A DNA stretch of 14,377 nt, taken from the NCBI GenBank assembly GCA_000746705.1, contig JOTC01000015.1:1-14377 (forward strand), written 5' to 3'. The stretch comes from Marine Group I thaumarchaeote SCGC AAA799-O18. Its GTDB lineage: Archaea; Thermoproteota; Nitrososphaeria; Nitrososphaerales; Nitrosopumilaceae. Positions 6,428 to 14,278 of the stretch are shown piece by piece. Under the pieces are notes generated by a model. The model was not told where the DNA came from. It saw nothing but the letters and a program-made list of their open reading frames with translations, and did not search any database. Both the position numbers and the translations under genes were made by a program. How positions within the stretch are numbered: the first letter of the stretch is position 1; every line of letters starts with the position of its first letter.

Positions 6428-7107
6428 AATCACTTTTTGTTACTGGTACTGATACAGATATTGGAAAAACGTATATTTCTGCTGGAATAGTGTTAGCGTT
6501 AAAAAAATCTGGAATTAATGTTGGTGTTATGAAACCATTTATGTGTGGAACAAGTCAAAAAATTGCTTCATTAGATGATGTAACTACACTAACAAATGCA
6601 GCAAATGTTAATGATCCTAGGGAACTTGTTAACCCATTTTTTTTCCCAATTCCAGCTTCGCCATATACTGCCGCAAAAAATCTTGATGTTAAAATTAACA
6701 TTGAACATGTAGTAAATTCTTTTGAAAAATTATGTGAAATGCATGATCTAATGTTAATTGAAGGTATTGGTGGTATTATGACACCAATTTTAAAGGATTT
6801 TGCAATTTTAGATCTAATAAAAAAACTTCAAACAAATACAATAATTGTTACAAGTTCAAAAATTGGAACAGTAAATCACACAGTTATGACATGTGAAATG
6901 TGTAAAAATTTGGAAGTTCCAATCAAGGGATTAATTATTAATAATTTTGATTCTGAGGGATATTCTATTCCACAGTTAGAAAGAGATCTTCATGATTTAA
7001 CTAATTTACCTATATTGTGTTCATTACCACATATGAATAATTTGAACTTGAATGATCTTGCACAAACAATCGAAAATCGTATAGATCTTTTATCATTGTT
7101 TAGATAA
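6424..7107 (+). CDS. bioD: ATP-dependent dethiobiotin synthetase
   Basis: BioD carboxylates 7,8-diaminopelargonate and closes the ureido ring using ATP, giving dethiobiotin, the substrate of BioB. The P-loop is GTDTDIGKT (8-16, Lys15/Thr16). The substrate/phosphate lysine is in VMKPF (Lys37), followed by the conserved NPFFFPIPASPYTAA block (70-84). The acidic Mg-binding segment is IEGIGGIMTP (112-121), close to the usual EGAGG. IIVTSSKIGTVNHT follows, and the nucleotide base region (INN) comes after. The 227 residues match the family. The ATG at 6424 overlaps the bioA stop in an ATGA arrangement, so translation is likely coupled. The bioA frameshift upstream could reduce bioD expression if coupling matters. 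It ends 16 bp from the convergent HMG-CoA synthase gene. Confidence 0.95.
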   Translation: MKSLFVTGTDTDIGKTYISAGIVLALKKSGINVGVMKPFMCGTSQKIASLDDVTTLTNAANVNDPRELVNPFFFPIPASPYTAAKNLDVKINIEHVVNSFEKLCEMHDLMLIEGIGGIMTPILKDFAILDLIKKLQTNTIIVTSSKIGTVNHTVMTCEMCKNLEVPIKGLIINNFDSEGYSIPQLERDLHDLTNLPILCSLPHMNNLNLNDLAQTIENRIDLLSLFR

Positions 7108-7116
7108 CTAGTAATT

Positions 7117-7123
7117 AAAAAAA
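7117..7123 (-). terminator. Candidate oligo-T terminator of the HMG-CoA synthase gene
   Basis: Seven A's on the plus strand are seven T's on the minus strand, immediately after the synthase stop (7126-7124). Archaeal termination commonly uses such T tracts without a hairpin, and no stem is visible. Confidence 0.35.
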
Positions 7124-8518
7124 TTATTCAACAAATCTGTAATATCGTTCACCTTTACTTTCAGGTGACGTTTTAACATCAGTAAGAATGAACTCCTTAT
7201 TAGCTGATCTAATATTCTTCTCTGGACCACGTTTATTTTCATGCAAATCCTCATATTCTTCTAATGAAAGTTTAGTCCTGGGCCCAATCTCCGTTTCAAG
7301 ATTCATTTCTTTTACAATTTGTTCATATTCAGGTTGAATTGTACCACTGAAAATCATTGCACTAGCTCCACTTCCATAAGAGCAAAATCCTATACGTTTC
7401 CCATCCAACTTAACACCCTTTTGATACTCAAACTCCAAACTGCTTCTAAATCCAAGATATAATGATGCAGTGTATAAATTACCAATCATTTTGGAAGCAA
7501 TCAACGAACTAGCAAGTTTTGATTCATAAAGTTCTACATATTCATCTGTATTTGTAAATAATTTTGTAAACTGATGATCCTTTGCCATAAATTCCGCATC
7601 AGCTAAAACTGATTCAATTGTACCACGTGGATCTTTTGGGATTGGTTCTTCCACACCTGTTTGTTTGATTATATTTTTCCATCTAGGAAGTGTTCTCCAT
7701 TCATGTCTAACAAGATAAGCAAGAGCTTTTTTACCCATATTACTATATGGAAGATGCATATTCAGAAAATCAACATAGTCAAGTATGGTTTCATCTTCCT
7801 TTACATTGATCAATTTTGTATCCTTTACTTTTCTTTTGTATTCCACTAACGCATTTTTTACTTGAATTAGGTAAAGCAGATTAGAATACTGCCCATGTAC
7901 AATTGGAGTTTCTTTTCCAAAAGGTCTGTAAAAATCATATTCATTTTTGATAGATGTTGATGTAACCTTTGGATCAAATGCTAATAATCTTGGTTTATCA
8001 TTCAATAACATTGCAATCGCACCTGCTCCTTGAGTTACCTCACCGCTAGAACCCATGTCATATTTTGCAATATCTGAAACAACCACTAAAGCATATTTAC
8101 CATCAGCCTCATCGGCTCTAATCCAATTAGTATTATCATATAATGCATACGAACCGCTTACACAAGCAAACTTACATTCAATTCCACCACAATGCCCAAA
8201 AGTTTCCTGACCGTAGATTTGTTCTAGCATTCCTATAACATATGAATTCATAGCTTTTGATTCATCAAATGATGATTCAGTTGCAACATACAGTCTACCT
8301 ATTTGGTCTGGTGTAAGTTTATTTTTTTGCATCACCTTAAGACACGCATTTGCAGCAAGACATGCAGGATCTTGATTTGTGTCAACAATTGCCATTTGTT
8401 CAATACCCAGACCGCGTGACAGTTTTCCTGGGTCTAACCCTCTCGCTTTAGCAAAATCAGATGCGTCAAAGTATAGTTGAGGTATGTATATTGCAATATC
8501 ATCTATACCAGCTACCAT
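7124..8518 (-). CDS. Hydroxymethylglutaryl-CoA synthase
   Basis: HMG-CoA synthase condenses acetyl-CoA with acetoacetyl-CoA in the mevalonate pathway, feeding archaeal isoprenoid membrane lipids. It has the thiolase-like fold. The N-terminal block is IDDIAIYIPQLYFD (5-18). The catalytic Glu is at 81 (VATESSFDESKA), the acyl-accepting Cys at 119 (ECKFACVSGSYAL) and the His at 255 (NMHLPYSNMGKKAL). All three positions align with the Glu/Cys/His triad of the family. Late motifs are YTASLYLGFRSSLEF and GFCSYGSGASAMIFSG. The length of 464 residues suits the longer bacterial/eukaryotic-style enzymes better than the roughly 350-residue archaeal HMGCS. The ATG start at 8518 has a good TATA box 22-30 bp upstream. 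It stands alone, convergent with bioD and 100 bp downstream of the dsbA-like gene on the same strand. Confidence 0.93.
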   Translation of the reverse strand: MVAGIDDIAIYIPQLYFDASDFAKARGLDPGKLSRGLGIEQMAIVDTNQDPACLAANACLKVMQKNKLTPDQIGRLYVATESSFDESKAMNSYVIGMLEQIYGQETFGHCGGIECKFACVSGSYALYDNTNWIRADEADGKYALVVVSDIAKYDMGSSGEVTQGAGAIAMLLNDKPRLLAFDPKVTSTSIKNEYDFYRPFGKETPIVHGQYSNLLYLIQVKNALVEYKRKVKDTKLINVKEDETILDYVDFLNMHLPYSNMGKKALAYLVRHEWRTLPRWKNIIKQTGVEEPIPKDPRGTIESVLADAEFMAKDHQFTKLFTNTDEYVELYESKLASSLIASKMIGNLYTASLYLGFRSSLEFEYQKGVKLDGKRIGFCSYGSGASAMIFSGTIQPEYEQIVKEMNLETEIGPRTKLSLEEYEDLHENKRGPEKNIRSANKEFILTDVKTSPESKGERYYRFVE

Positions 8519-8540
8519 GAGCTAGCCTTTCAAACTTCGA

Positions 8541-8548
8541 ATATATAC
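8541..8548 (-). promoter_or_regulatory. TATA box (with BRE-like ggaaat) for HMG-CoA synthase
   Basis: On the minus strand the sequence reads ggaaatgtatatat, with the TATA centre about 27 bp upstream of the ATG at 8518. This is a textbook BRE/TATA arrangement for a leaderless archaeal transcript. Confidence 0.5.
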
Positions 8549-8554
8549 ATTTCC

Positions 8555-8624
8555 TGTTAATTTATTCAGATCTTATTAACAAATTATTGGATTAACAGAA
8601 AATTAAATCAATAAATTGTTAATC
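8555..8624. repeat. Cluster of tgttaat/attaaca inverted repeats upstream of HMG-CoA synthase
   Basis: tgttaat (8555-8561) faces attaaca (8575-8581), and gattaaca (8590-8597) faces tgttaatc (8617-8624). There are four half-sites of the same heptamer in 70 bp. They start just behind the BRE/TATA of the synthase gene and run into the last codons of the dsbA-like gene. Confidence 0.5.
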
Positions 8625-9491
8625 TTTTAACACTGAATCAAAGACCTGTTTAAAAACATCATAACTCTGCGCCCCTGTGATTTTTATTACATCATTATTT
8701 TGATCGATTACAAAAAATGTTGGCGTGCCTGATACACCTAATTTTTCCCCATCTATACTGCTTAAAGTAACTAACTCGTTATATTTGAAATTAGACATGC
8801 ATGCTGAAAATACATCCATATCCAAACCCAACGTATTTGCAAATTCATGAAGATGTGTGAGATCTGCCCATCCAGTATCTTCACCAGCCCAATTATTGTA
8901 TAATATTGAGTGATACTCCCAAAATAACTCTTGATCATTTGCGCAATGGGCAGCATTTGCCGCATTTCTAGAATCCTGTCCGAGTATTACAAAATCCTTA
9001 AACAATATCTTAACTTTTCCCGTTTTAATGTAATTTGTTACGATTGAATTTTCTGTTTCATGGAAAAATTTACTACAAAATGTACATTGATAGTCTCCAA
9101 ATTCAATCATAGTTATTGGTGCATTTGGGTTTCCTAAAACAGGTGATGCGTTATCAACAAGCAAAGAAAGTTGTTGTTTTTTTGCTAACTCTGTTTGTTT
9201 TTGCGGAGTTTCATCTAAAATAGATGTTGTTTCACTATTGATCATGTTGACCATTAATACACCACAAAATATGCATGCCACTGCAATTCCAGCACCAATC
9301 ACAAGTGATGGCCAATGAATTCCACTAATTGTTTTAGGTACTTTAGTTCCATGTATATTTGATAAAGTTTCATTCGTAACAGTTTCATCAGATTTATTTT
9401 GAAAATCTAAACTACCCTTACCAGTTTTATCATCATCCAAAAAAAAACTTGGTGTTTTTTCATCTGAAGTTGGTTCCGAATTTGTGTTCAA
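8619..9491 (-). CDS. Membrane-anchored DsbA-family thiol oxidoreductase
   Basis: This is a thioredoxin-fold protein of the DsbA/DSBA-like group (PF13462-type) acting on extracytoplasmic disulfides. Residues 1-58 are a polar, Ser/Thr/Asp-rich tail, presumably cytoplasmic. Residues 60-83 (WPSLVIGAGIAVACIFCGVL and on) form one membrane helix, and a linker follows to about 110. The thioredoxin domain starts near PVLGNPNAPITMIEFGDYQC. The redox motif is C136-T-F-C139, the cis-proline is P257 in GVSGTPTFFVID, and Cys183 and Cys231 may form a second, structural disulfide. The start is TTG at 9491; an in-frame stop lies at 9507-9509 and no ATG occurs before the domain. Thaumarchaea usually have several such paralogues. 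The substrate is unknown. Confidence 0.85.
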   Translation of the reverse strand: MNTNSEPTSDEKTPSFFLDDDKTGKGSLDFQNKSDETVTNETLSNIHGTKVPKTISGIHWPSLVIGAGIAVACIFCGVLMVNMINSETTSILDETPQKQTELAKKQQLSLLVDNASPVLGNPNAPITMIEFGDYQCTFCSKFFHETENSIVTNYIKTGKVKILFKDFVILGQDSRNAANAAHCANDQELFWEYHSILYNNWAGEDTGWADLTHLHEFANTLGLDMDVFSACMSNFKYNELVTLSSIDGEKLGVSGTPTFFVIDQNNDVIKITGAQSYDVFKQVFDSVLKD

Positions 9492-9560
9492 TATAACGGT
9501 GAAAGATTATGTGGATTTAGGTCTTTGTAATACATTCCATGTAGATGAATATCTAAAAAG

Positions 9561-9580
9561 TAATCACTGTTAATCACTAT
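9561..9580 (+). repeat. Tandem 10-bp direct repeat in the dsbA-like/gap divergent promoter region
   Basis: taatcactgt is followed directly by taatcactat, two copies offset by one helical turn. They lie 52-71 bp upstream of the gap ATG and 70-89 bp upstream of the dsbA-like TTG. This could be a binding site for a dimeric regulator or simply chance. Confidence 0.45.
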
Positions 9581-9600
9581 AGATCGTTCAATATACAGTA

Positions 9601-9629
9601 TGTAAATAAATGACAATCATTGTAAATAA
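9601..9629 (+). repeat. Direct repeat tgtaaataa, 20-bp spacing, at the gap promoter
   Basis: tgtaaataa occurs at 9601-9609 and again at 9621-9629, exactly two helical turns apart, separated by tgacaatcat, which is part of the short palindrome aatgacaatcatt. The first copy sits at TATA-box distance (about 26 bp) from the gap ATG at 9632, and the second ends two bases before that ATG. Confidence 0.45.
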
Positions 9630-9631
9630 TT

Positions 9632-10684
9632 ATGAAAAAAGTTTTCGTGAATGGTTATGGATCAATAGGAAGCCGCATTGCAAAATTCATCAAGGATGAT
9701 TCTGATATAGATATAATAGGAATAGGAAAATATACTCCTGATGAGAAAGTACAGCAGGCCATAGATAGTGGATTTTCTGTTTATGTACCTAAAGATAAGA
9801 TTACTGATTTTAATAATCATAATGTATCAGGTTCAATTGAATCTATTTTGAGTGATTGTAATCTGGTAATTGATGCATCTCCAGGTGGGCACGGATTCTT
9901 AAATAAAAAAAATATTTACGAGCCAAATAACATAATGGCTATTTTTCAAGGGGGTGAAACCACTTTTGGAAATAATGCTGTATCAGATATTCTTTTCAAT
10001 TCTAGGGTAAATTACGTTGATGCGTTTGAAAAAAAGTATGTGATGCAAGGAAGTTGTAATGTAACTGGTATGGGTAGAATACTAAATCCATTACGAGAAA
10101 AATATGCTGATAGATTAACTAGATTTGATGTGACATTGATAAGAAGATGGGCTGATCTTGAACAGACAGATAAACAGATTGTTGATACGATTGAGATGAC
10201 AGAGAATCCACATCATGGAGCAGATGTTAAAGCATACCTTGGAAAAGACGCTCCTCTTTTTGTCAGAGCAATCAAAGTACCAACAAGACAAATGCATTTA
10301 CATATTATGGATATTAGATTTAAAAATAATACACCAACTTCAGATGAAATACATGATTTATTTAGAAATGAATATGGTGTTGCAATTCTGTATACTGCTA
10401 ATGGTACAAAAGATATTCGTGACTTTGCTGAATCTACTAAATTCAATTTTAAGGATACTAATATGGCGCATATTCATGCTAATATGACCAAAACTACTAA
10501 AGATACAGTTCAATTAATGTATTCAGATGATCAAACTGGAATTGTTATACCGGAAAATCACATGTTATTACAAGCAATGCTATTTCAACGTGAATACGAT
10601 GAGGCGGTAAAACATACTGATGAATTATTCCATATGGACGAAAAGAAAAAATTACTTGAAGAATATTTTGCTAAAAAACATTAG
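9632..10684 (+). CDS. gap: Archaeal type II glyceraldehyde-3-phosphate dehydrogenase
   Basis: This is the phosphorylating, NAD(P)-dependent archaeal GAPDH. In autotrophic ammonia oxidisers it probably works mainly in gluconeogenesis. The Rossmann N-terminus is VFVNGYGSIGSRIA (4-17). VIDASPGGHG (79-88), IFQGGE (104-109) and YVMQGSCNVTGMGR follow. Cys142 is the active-site nucleophile, in the place of the family CNTTG motif. RRWADLEQ and the His-containing VPTRQMHLHIMDI (about 217-229) follow, and then the GIVIPENHMLLQAM block (about 307-320). Length 350 is close to the usual 335-345, with a charged C-terminal extension (EKKKLLEEYFAKKH). It starts at an ATG with no Shine-Dalgarno. Its stop overlaps the convergent CorC-type gene by 3 bp (TTAG). 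Its promoter region contains direct repeats. Confidence 0.95.
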   Translation: MKKVFVNGYGSIGSRIAKFIKDDSDIDIIGIGKYTPDEKVQQAIDSGFSVYVPKDKITDFNNHNVSGSIESILSDCNLVIDASPGGHGFLNKKNIYEPNNIMAIFQGGETTFGNNAVSDILFNSRVNYVDAFEKKYVMQGSCNVTGMGRILNPLREKYADRLTRFDVTLIRRWADLEQTDKQIVDTIEMTENPHHGADVKAYLGKDAPLFVRAIKVPTRQMHLHIMDIRFKNNTPTSDEIHDLFRNEYGVAILYTANGTKDIRDFAESTKFNFKDTNMAHIHANMTKTTKDTVQLMYSDDQTGIVIPENHMLLQAMLFQREYDEAVKHTDELFHMDEKKKLLEEYFAKKH

Positions 10685-11928
10685 GCTTTAACCTTCTCAA
10701 TTCTAATTTTTTCAGGTTTATTTCTTAAAACTTTTTCAACAATAATATGAAGTGAGTCAATAACTATCCTATCGCCTTCCTTTGGGATATCAGCCAATTT
10801 TTCATGTAGCAGTCCATTAAGTGATGCGTAGTCATCACCATAAGTAATATTTGTCCTAAAAATTTTATTAATTTCATCAATTTCTATATCACCATTAGTG
10901 ATTATTGTATCACTACCCTCTCTCTGAAAATTAGATTTCGTTATATCGGTTTCATCATGTATTTCACCAACAATTTCCTCTACCAAATCTTCTAGGGTGA
11001 CGCATCCTTCAACACCACTAAATTCATCTATAACTATAGCCATATGCGCTTTTCTTCCCTGCATCTCTTTCAACAGATCACTAACTTTCTTTTCTTGAGA
11101 TACAAAGAACGGTTCTCTCATTACTTGCTCTAACGTAATCATCTTATTCTCACTTTCAAAGTGTTTTAGAACATCTCTCACATGAATAATTCCAACTATT
11201 TTATCTTTATTTTCTGAATAAACAGGTATTCGTGAAAAACCATTTTTATTTATTTCTGGCAGAGCTTCAAAAAGCAGCATTTTTGATCTTAATGTGAACA
11301 TTTTAGGACGTGGTGTCATAACTGATCTTATAATAATATCATCAAAATTTAGTGCGCCATGGACTAACTCGCTTTCTTGTTTTTCAATTGCTTTATCTTT
11401 TAATCCTTGATCAACGATCTCTTTAATTTCATCTTCCGTTAATCCAGGTGGCATATCACTACTACCCGTAAGCTTAATCATTCCTTTTGTGATTATTTCA
11501 AAAATCCACACGATTGGAAAGAATGCGTAGCTAAAAGCTAAAAGAATTCTACTATTTCTTACTGCGACTTTTGTTGCATTTGCATTACAGTATGTTTTTG
11601 GGGTGATTTCACCAAAAACCAGAATTAGAAACGTCATAATTCCTACTACAATTGCTAAACCCTCATCTCCAAATAATTTTAATGAAATATCGGTTGCTAA
11701 TGCAGTTGCTGCAATACTGGCTAAATTATTTCCTAAATTAACACTAGACATCATTCGGCTTGGATTAGATTTTAGTTTATGAAGTGACGAAGCACCTTTG
11801 ACTTTATTCTTAACCAGTTGCTCAATTTTTGAAAGTCTAACACTAACTAAAGCAACTTCTAAACCACTGAAATAACCAGAAAGTCCTATCAGTGTAATTA
11901 GTGCAGTAATTTCTAATATAATATCCAT
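10681..11928 (-). CDS. CNNM/CorC-type membrane protein with DUF21, CBS pair and CorC_HlyC domains
   Basis: The domain order is that of the CNNM/CorC (MpfA) magnesium transporters, often called hemolysin-like. A DUF21 membrane domain covers about 1-155, with hydrophobic segments near 3-25, 62-82, 90-107 and 128-150. Its conserved elements are SGYFSGLEVALVS (17-29) and VFGEITPKTY (104-113). A CBS pair covers about 200-320 (RSVMTPRPKMFTL, RIPVYSENKDKIVGIIHVRD, then AIVIDEFSGVEGCVTLEDLVEE). A CorC_HlyC domain covers about 340-410 (ITNGDIEIDEIN, YASLNGLLHEKL, GDRIVIDSLHIIVEKV). Length 415 is typical. Mg2+ efflux or homeostasis is the known role of characterised relatives; the function here is inferred. 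The ATG start is clear. It is convergent with gap and lies 134 bp downstream of thrC on the same strand. Confidence 0.9.
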   Translation of the reverse strand: MDIILEITALITLIGLSGYFSGLEVALVSVRLSKIEQLVKNKVKGASSLHKLKSNPSRMMSSVNLGNNLASIAATALATDISLKLFGDEGLAIVVGIMTFLILVFGEITPKTYCNANATKVAVRNSRILLAFSYAFFPIVWIFEIITKGMIKLTGSSDMPPGLTEDEIKEIVDQGLKDKAIEKQESELVHGALNFDDIIIRSVMTPRPKMFTLRSKMLLFEALPEINKNGFSRIPVYSENKDKIVGIIHVRDVLKHFESENKMITLEQVMREPFFVSQEKKVSDLLKEMQGRKAHMAIVIDEFSGVEGCVTLEDLVEEIVGEIHDETDITKSNFQREGSDTIITNGDIEIDEINKIFRTNITYGDDYASLNGLLHEKLADIPKEGDRIVIDSLHIIVEKVLRNKPEKIRIEKVKA

Positions 11929-12062
11929 TTTAGTAATTACAAACTCCTATGACAAAAATTTCAGTCATTAATTGAAAACACACCAATTTTCTTATGTTAA
12001 TAATTGATCAAAGGTTCTTTTAAGGTTTCACATCCACAATCGTAGAAAGTCTAATTTTGTTA

Positions 12063-13397
12063 TTATTTTGGTGGTCGTGCAAATTGATTTGATGATTCAT
12101 TATGATAATTTATTGGTAAAAGTGGTTCTTTTTGTCTTCCAGTTAAAATACCAATAATTTTTTCGTCTTTTTTTATTAGATCATTGTCAAGTAATTTTTT
12201 AATGCCAGCGGGAACTGAACCTGAAGCCATCTCACAATCAAACCCATTTAATCCTACTATGGACATACCATCTAACATTTCATTGTCAGTTACAGTAGTA
12301 ACTATTCCATTTGTGAATTCTAGTGTTCGTAACGCCTTTACCATATTAGCTGGTTTACCAATCTGTATTGCGGTAGCTTTGGTTTTTGGTCTGATGCCAT
12401 CTTTTTGCATTTTAGAATAATAACGCCCAATCAATTTAATATCAGGATCACCCTTATTCCATCTTAATTCAGCACCTTCAAATTTTCCATTATATAAGAC
12501 ATCTAATGTATTAGCACCTTCAGCGTTTATTATTGCTATACGCGGGATTTTTTTTATCCATCCCCACTCGTATAATTCCATTATAGCTTTTCCACAACTT
12601 GATGTATTACCAAGTGCGCCACCGGGATAAACAATCCAATCAGGTACTTCCCAATTCATAAATTCTAGTGCACGATATAGTATAGTTTTTTGTCCTTCAA
12701 TTCTAAATGGATTAATAGAATTAACAGTATAACCATCTGATTGCTTAGCAGCTTCTAGCGATTTTGAAAAGGCATCGTCAAAATTTCCTTTAACATGTAT
12801 TAACTGTGTACCAAATTGATATGCTTGACTTAATTTACCTGGTGCAATTTCTCCCTCTGGAATATACACATCACAATCTATGTTCTCATTTGCAGCAAAC
12901 ATACCTGCTGAAGCAGATGTGTTACCAGTAGAAGCACAAATAATTTTTTTTGACTCTGTCATTTTTGCATGTGTAACCGCAGCAGACATACCATTATCCT
13001 TAAACGAGCCACTCGGATTATATCCTTCTGGCTGTAACATCAAATTTTCATTTTGAATACCAATAAACTTTGAAACTTTTGACATGTGATATGGTTTTGA
13101 TTGTCTGCCTTCTGCACCATCAAGTGAAACTAAATGCTTTGAACATTGAGAAAGATCTTCAGTATCAATTTCACAAAAATTTAAAAGTTCTCGAAATCGC
13201 CAAACTCCACTTTCATTAAATATACTGCCCTGTGGATTTCTACGCTGGTAAAAAACTTCCTTAAGACTATCTGGTGGATTGTTTTTATATTTAGCATCTA
13301 GAAGACTTCCACAAACACATATGAATTCAGTGGAAGAAATAGAGTATTCTTTACCACATTTGGGGCTAATACATTTTAAATACGCTTTATTGTGCAT
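12063..13397 (-). CDS. thrC: Threonine synthase
   Basis: Threonine synthase is a fold-type II PLP enzyme converting O-phosphohomoserine to threonine. The N-terminus has a zinc-ribbon-like set of cysteines: C9-x4-C14 (LKCISPKCGKEY) and C27-x-C29 (FICVCG), as in many archaeal ThrC. The PLP lysine is K133 in YNPSGSFKDNGMS, and the PLP phosphate loop and neighbours are ASTGNTSASAG (155-165). GGALGNTSS (259-267) is the second glycine-rich loop, and SGSVPAG lies near the C-terminus. The length of 444 aa is slightly above the usual 400-odd, with a short extra tail after ILTGRQKEP. Threonine synthase is favoured over cysteate or cystathionine-type relatives by the zinc ribbon plus the SFKDNGM motif. 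The start is ATG at 13397, with TATA-like AT-rich DNA upstream shared with the divergent gene at 13511. Confidence 0.92.
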   Translation of the reverse strand: MHNKAYLKCISPKCGKEYSISSTEFICVCGSLLDAKYKNNPPDSLKEVFYQRRNPQGSIFNESGVWRFRELLNFCEIDTEDLSQCSKHLVSLDGAEGRQSKPYHMSKVSKFIGIQNENLMLQPEGYNPSGSFKDNGMSAAVTHAKMTESKKIICASTGNTSASAGMFAANENIDCDVYIPEGEIAPGKLSQAYQFGTQLIHVKGNFDDAFSKSLEAAKQSDGYTVNSINPFRIEGQKTILYRALEFMNWEVPDWIVYPGGALGNTSSCGKAIMELYEWGWIKKIPRIAIINAEGANTLDVLYNGKFEGAELRWNKGDPDIKLIGRYYSKMQKDGIRPKTKATAIQIGKPANMVKALRTLEFTNGIVTTVTDNEMLDGMSIVGLNGFDCEMASGSVPAGIKKLLDNDLIKKDEKIIGILTGRQKEPLLPINYHNESSNQFARPPK

Positions 13398-13510
13398 CGT
13401 GATTTTATATAATTTAACTAATTTAAAGATAAGAAAATTGGCAAAATTATTTTGTTACTTTAACATAATATTACTAAACTTTTTGAACATCTTAATTCAT
13501 TACTAATTAC

Positions 13511-13885
13511 TTGACAGATTTTGAAGTGTATTTGAAAGGGATTATACAACAAATTCTAGTTTCATACCAAACATTAACTGAATTAAAAGATGCCCAAAAT
13601 GACCTTGAAAATATGAAAAAGGAGATATCTAAAATAAATGGGTTATTTTTAGTGATAAAAAACAAATTAGAGAAAGAAAAAAACCAATCTGATAGATTTG
13701 TAGTGCTTCATAAGTTAATTTCATATTATATCGAAACCTATGATTTCTCAAGAGAAATTGATGTGCTAAAACAAATTTATTACAAGGATTCTGATAGATT
13801 AAAAAATCTAAGAACGTTAATTATTGATTCATTAAATGACAAAAAAATAATTGAAAACCTGCAATTACTATTAAAGAAACTATAA
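13511..13885 (+). CDS. Hypothetical small coiled-coil protein, 124 aa
   Basis: I do not recognise this protein. It is almost entirely helical by composition. A Lys/Glu/Leu-rich stretch from about residue 18 to 60 (TLTELKDAQNDLENMKKEIS and on) has heptad character. A more hydrophobic segment with aromatics follows (FVVLHKLISYYIETYDFSRE), and the end is Leu/Lys-rich (ENLQLLLKKL). There is no signal, membrane segment or Cys motif. It starts at a TTG (13511) 113 bp from the divergent thrC and ends 12 bp before the convergent Cys-rich mini-gene. It could be a structural or adaptor protein. Gene status is supported by its length and an amino-acid composition like its neighbours, but not by homology. 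Confidence 0.6.
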   Translation: MTDFEVYLKGIIQQILVSYQTLTELKDAQNDLENMKKEISKINGLFLVIKNKLEKEKNQSDRFVVLHKLISYYIETYDFSREIDVLKQIYYKDSDRLKNLRTLIIDSLNDKKIIENLQLLLKKL

Positions 13886-13897
13886 TTTTGTATTGAA

Positions 13898-14017
13898 TTA
13901 ATTTTTAGTTTTAGGCCCAGATCTTAGATGAAAATTACTACAGCATTTACACTCATTTTTAATACAATCATTTTCATTAAAATGCCCACAGATACCACAT
14001 TCACAATGTGCAACCAT
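13898..14017 (-). CDS. Cys-rich mini-protein, probable zinc ribbon, 39 aa
   Basis: An ATG at 14017-14015 opens a 39-codon frame ending TAA at 13900-13898. Eight cysteines and several histidines cluster in the first 30 residues: H4-C5-E-C7-x2-C10-x-H12 and then C18-x4-C23-x-C25-C26-x3-H30 (MVAHCECGICGHFNEND, CIKNECKCCSNFH). A short basic tail follows. This spacing is far from random and suggests one or two zinc sites, as in small zinc-finger proteins common in thaumarchaea. It may bind nucleic acid or act as a subunit; the function is unknown. A 10-bp inverted repeat covers its promoter region. Confidence 0.7.
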   Translation of the reverse strand: MVAHCECGICGHFNENDCIKNECKCCSNFHLRSGPKTKN

Positions 14018-14049
14018 TAGTTATATTACTCGTTGATGAATATAACTAA
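14017..14049. promoter_or_regulatory. 10-bp perfect inverted repeat over the promoter of the Cys-rich mini-gene
   Basis: ttagttatat (14017-14026) and atataactaa (14040-14049) are perfect reverse complements with 13 bases between them. The distal arm is at TATA distance (about 23-32 bp) from the ATG at 14017, and the proximal arm overlaps the first base of the start codon. It is a candidate operator and TATA element. Confidence 0.45.
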
Positions 14050-14112
14050 AGCGTATAATCCTATTTATTATTTCTAATTTTATTTATGATTTTTAATTAA
14101 TGAAGGTAAATA

Positions 14113-14278
14113 TTATTTTTTTCGCTTGTATTTTCTAGTTGTTTTTTTACCTGTTTTTTCATTTGAGATTTTATTCATTTCAGCTGTATTATCATCAACT
14201 GTTTTGATAATTTCCTGAATTAAGCTATCTAAATGCCCACTATCCACTTTTGGCTCAACTGCAGATGAAATTTCTTGT
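14113..14278 (-). pseudogene. C-terminal fragment of an unidentified protein, truncated at the 14278/14279 junction
   Basis: A minus-strand frame runs from the junction to TAA at 14115-14113, about 55 codons. It is an amphipathic, acidic helical part (QEISSAVEPKVDSGHLDSLI, QEIIKTVDDNTAEMNKI) followed by a very basic tail (KTGKKTTRKYKRKK). In the DNA beyond 14279 the frame meets a TGA with no ATG or TTG start before the fragment; a GTG exists inside it. The natural reading is therefore the end of a longer gene whose 5' part has been replaced by methyltransferase sequence. The family is not recognisable. Confidence 0.5.

Noticed and set aside
11929..12062. Possible C/D-box or other small RNA in the gap upstream of the CorC-type gene
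   Set aside because: No matching C (RTGATGA) and D (CTGA) box pair and no stable hairpin could be found on either strand. I see only a promoter-type AT-rich gap.
13398..13510. Additional small ORF between thrC and the coiled-coil gene
   Set aside because: All frames are short and interrupted. The region looks like a divergent promoter gap, including AT-rich TATA-like stretches near 13403-13430.
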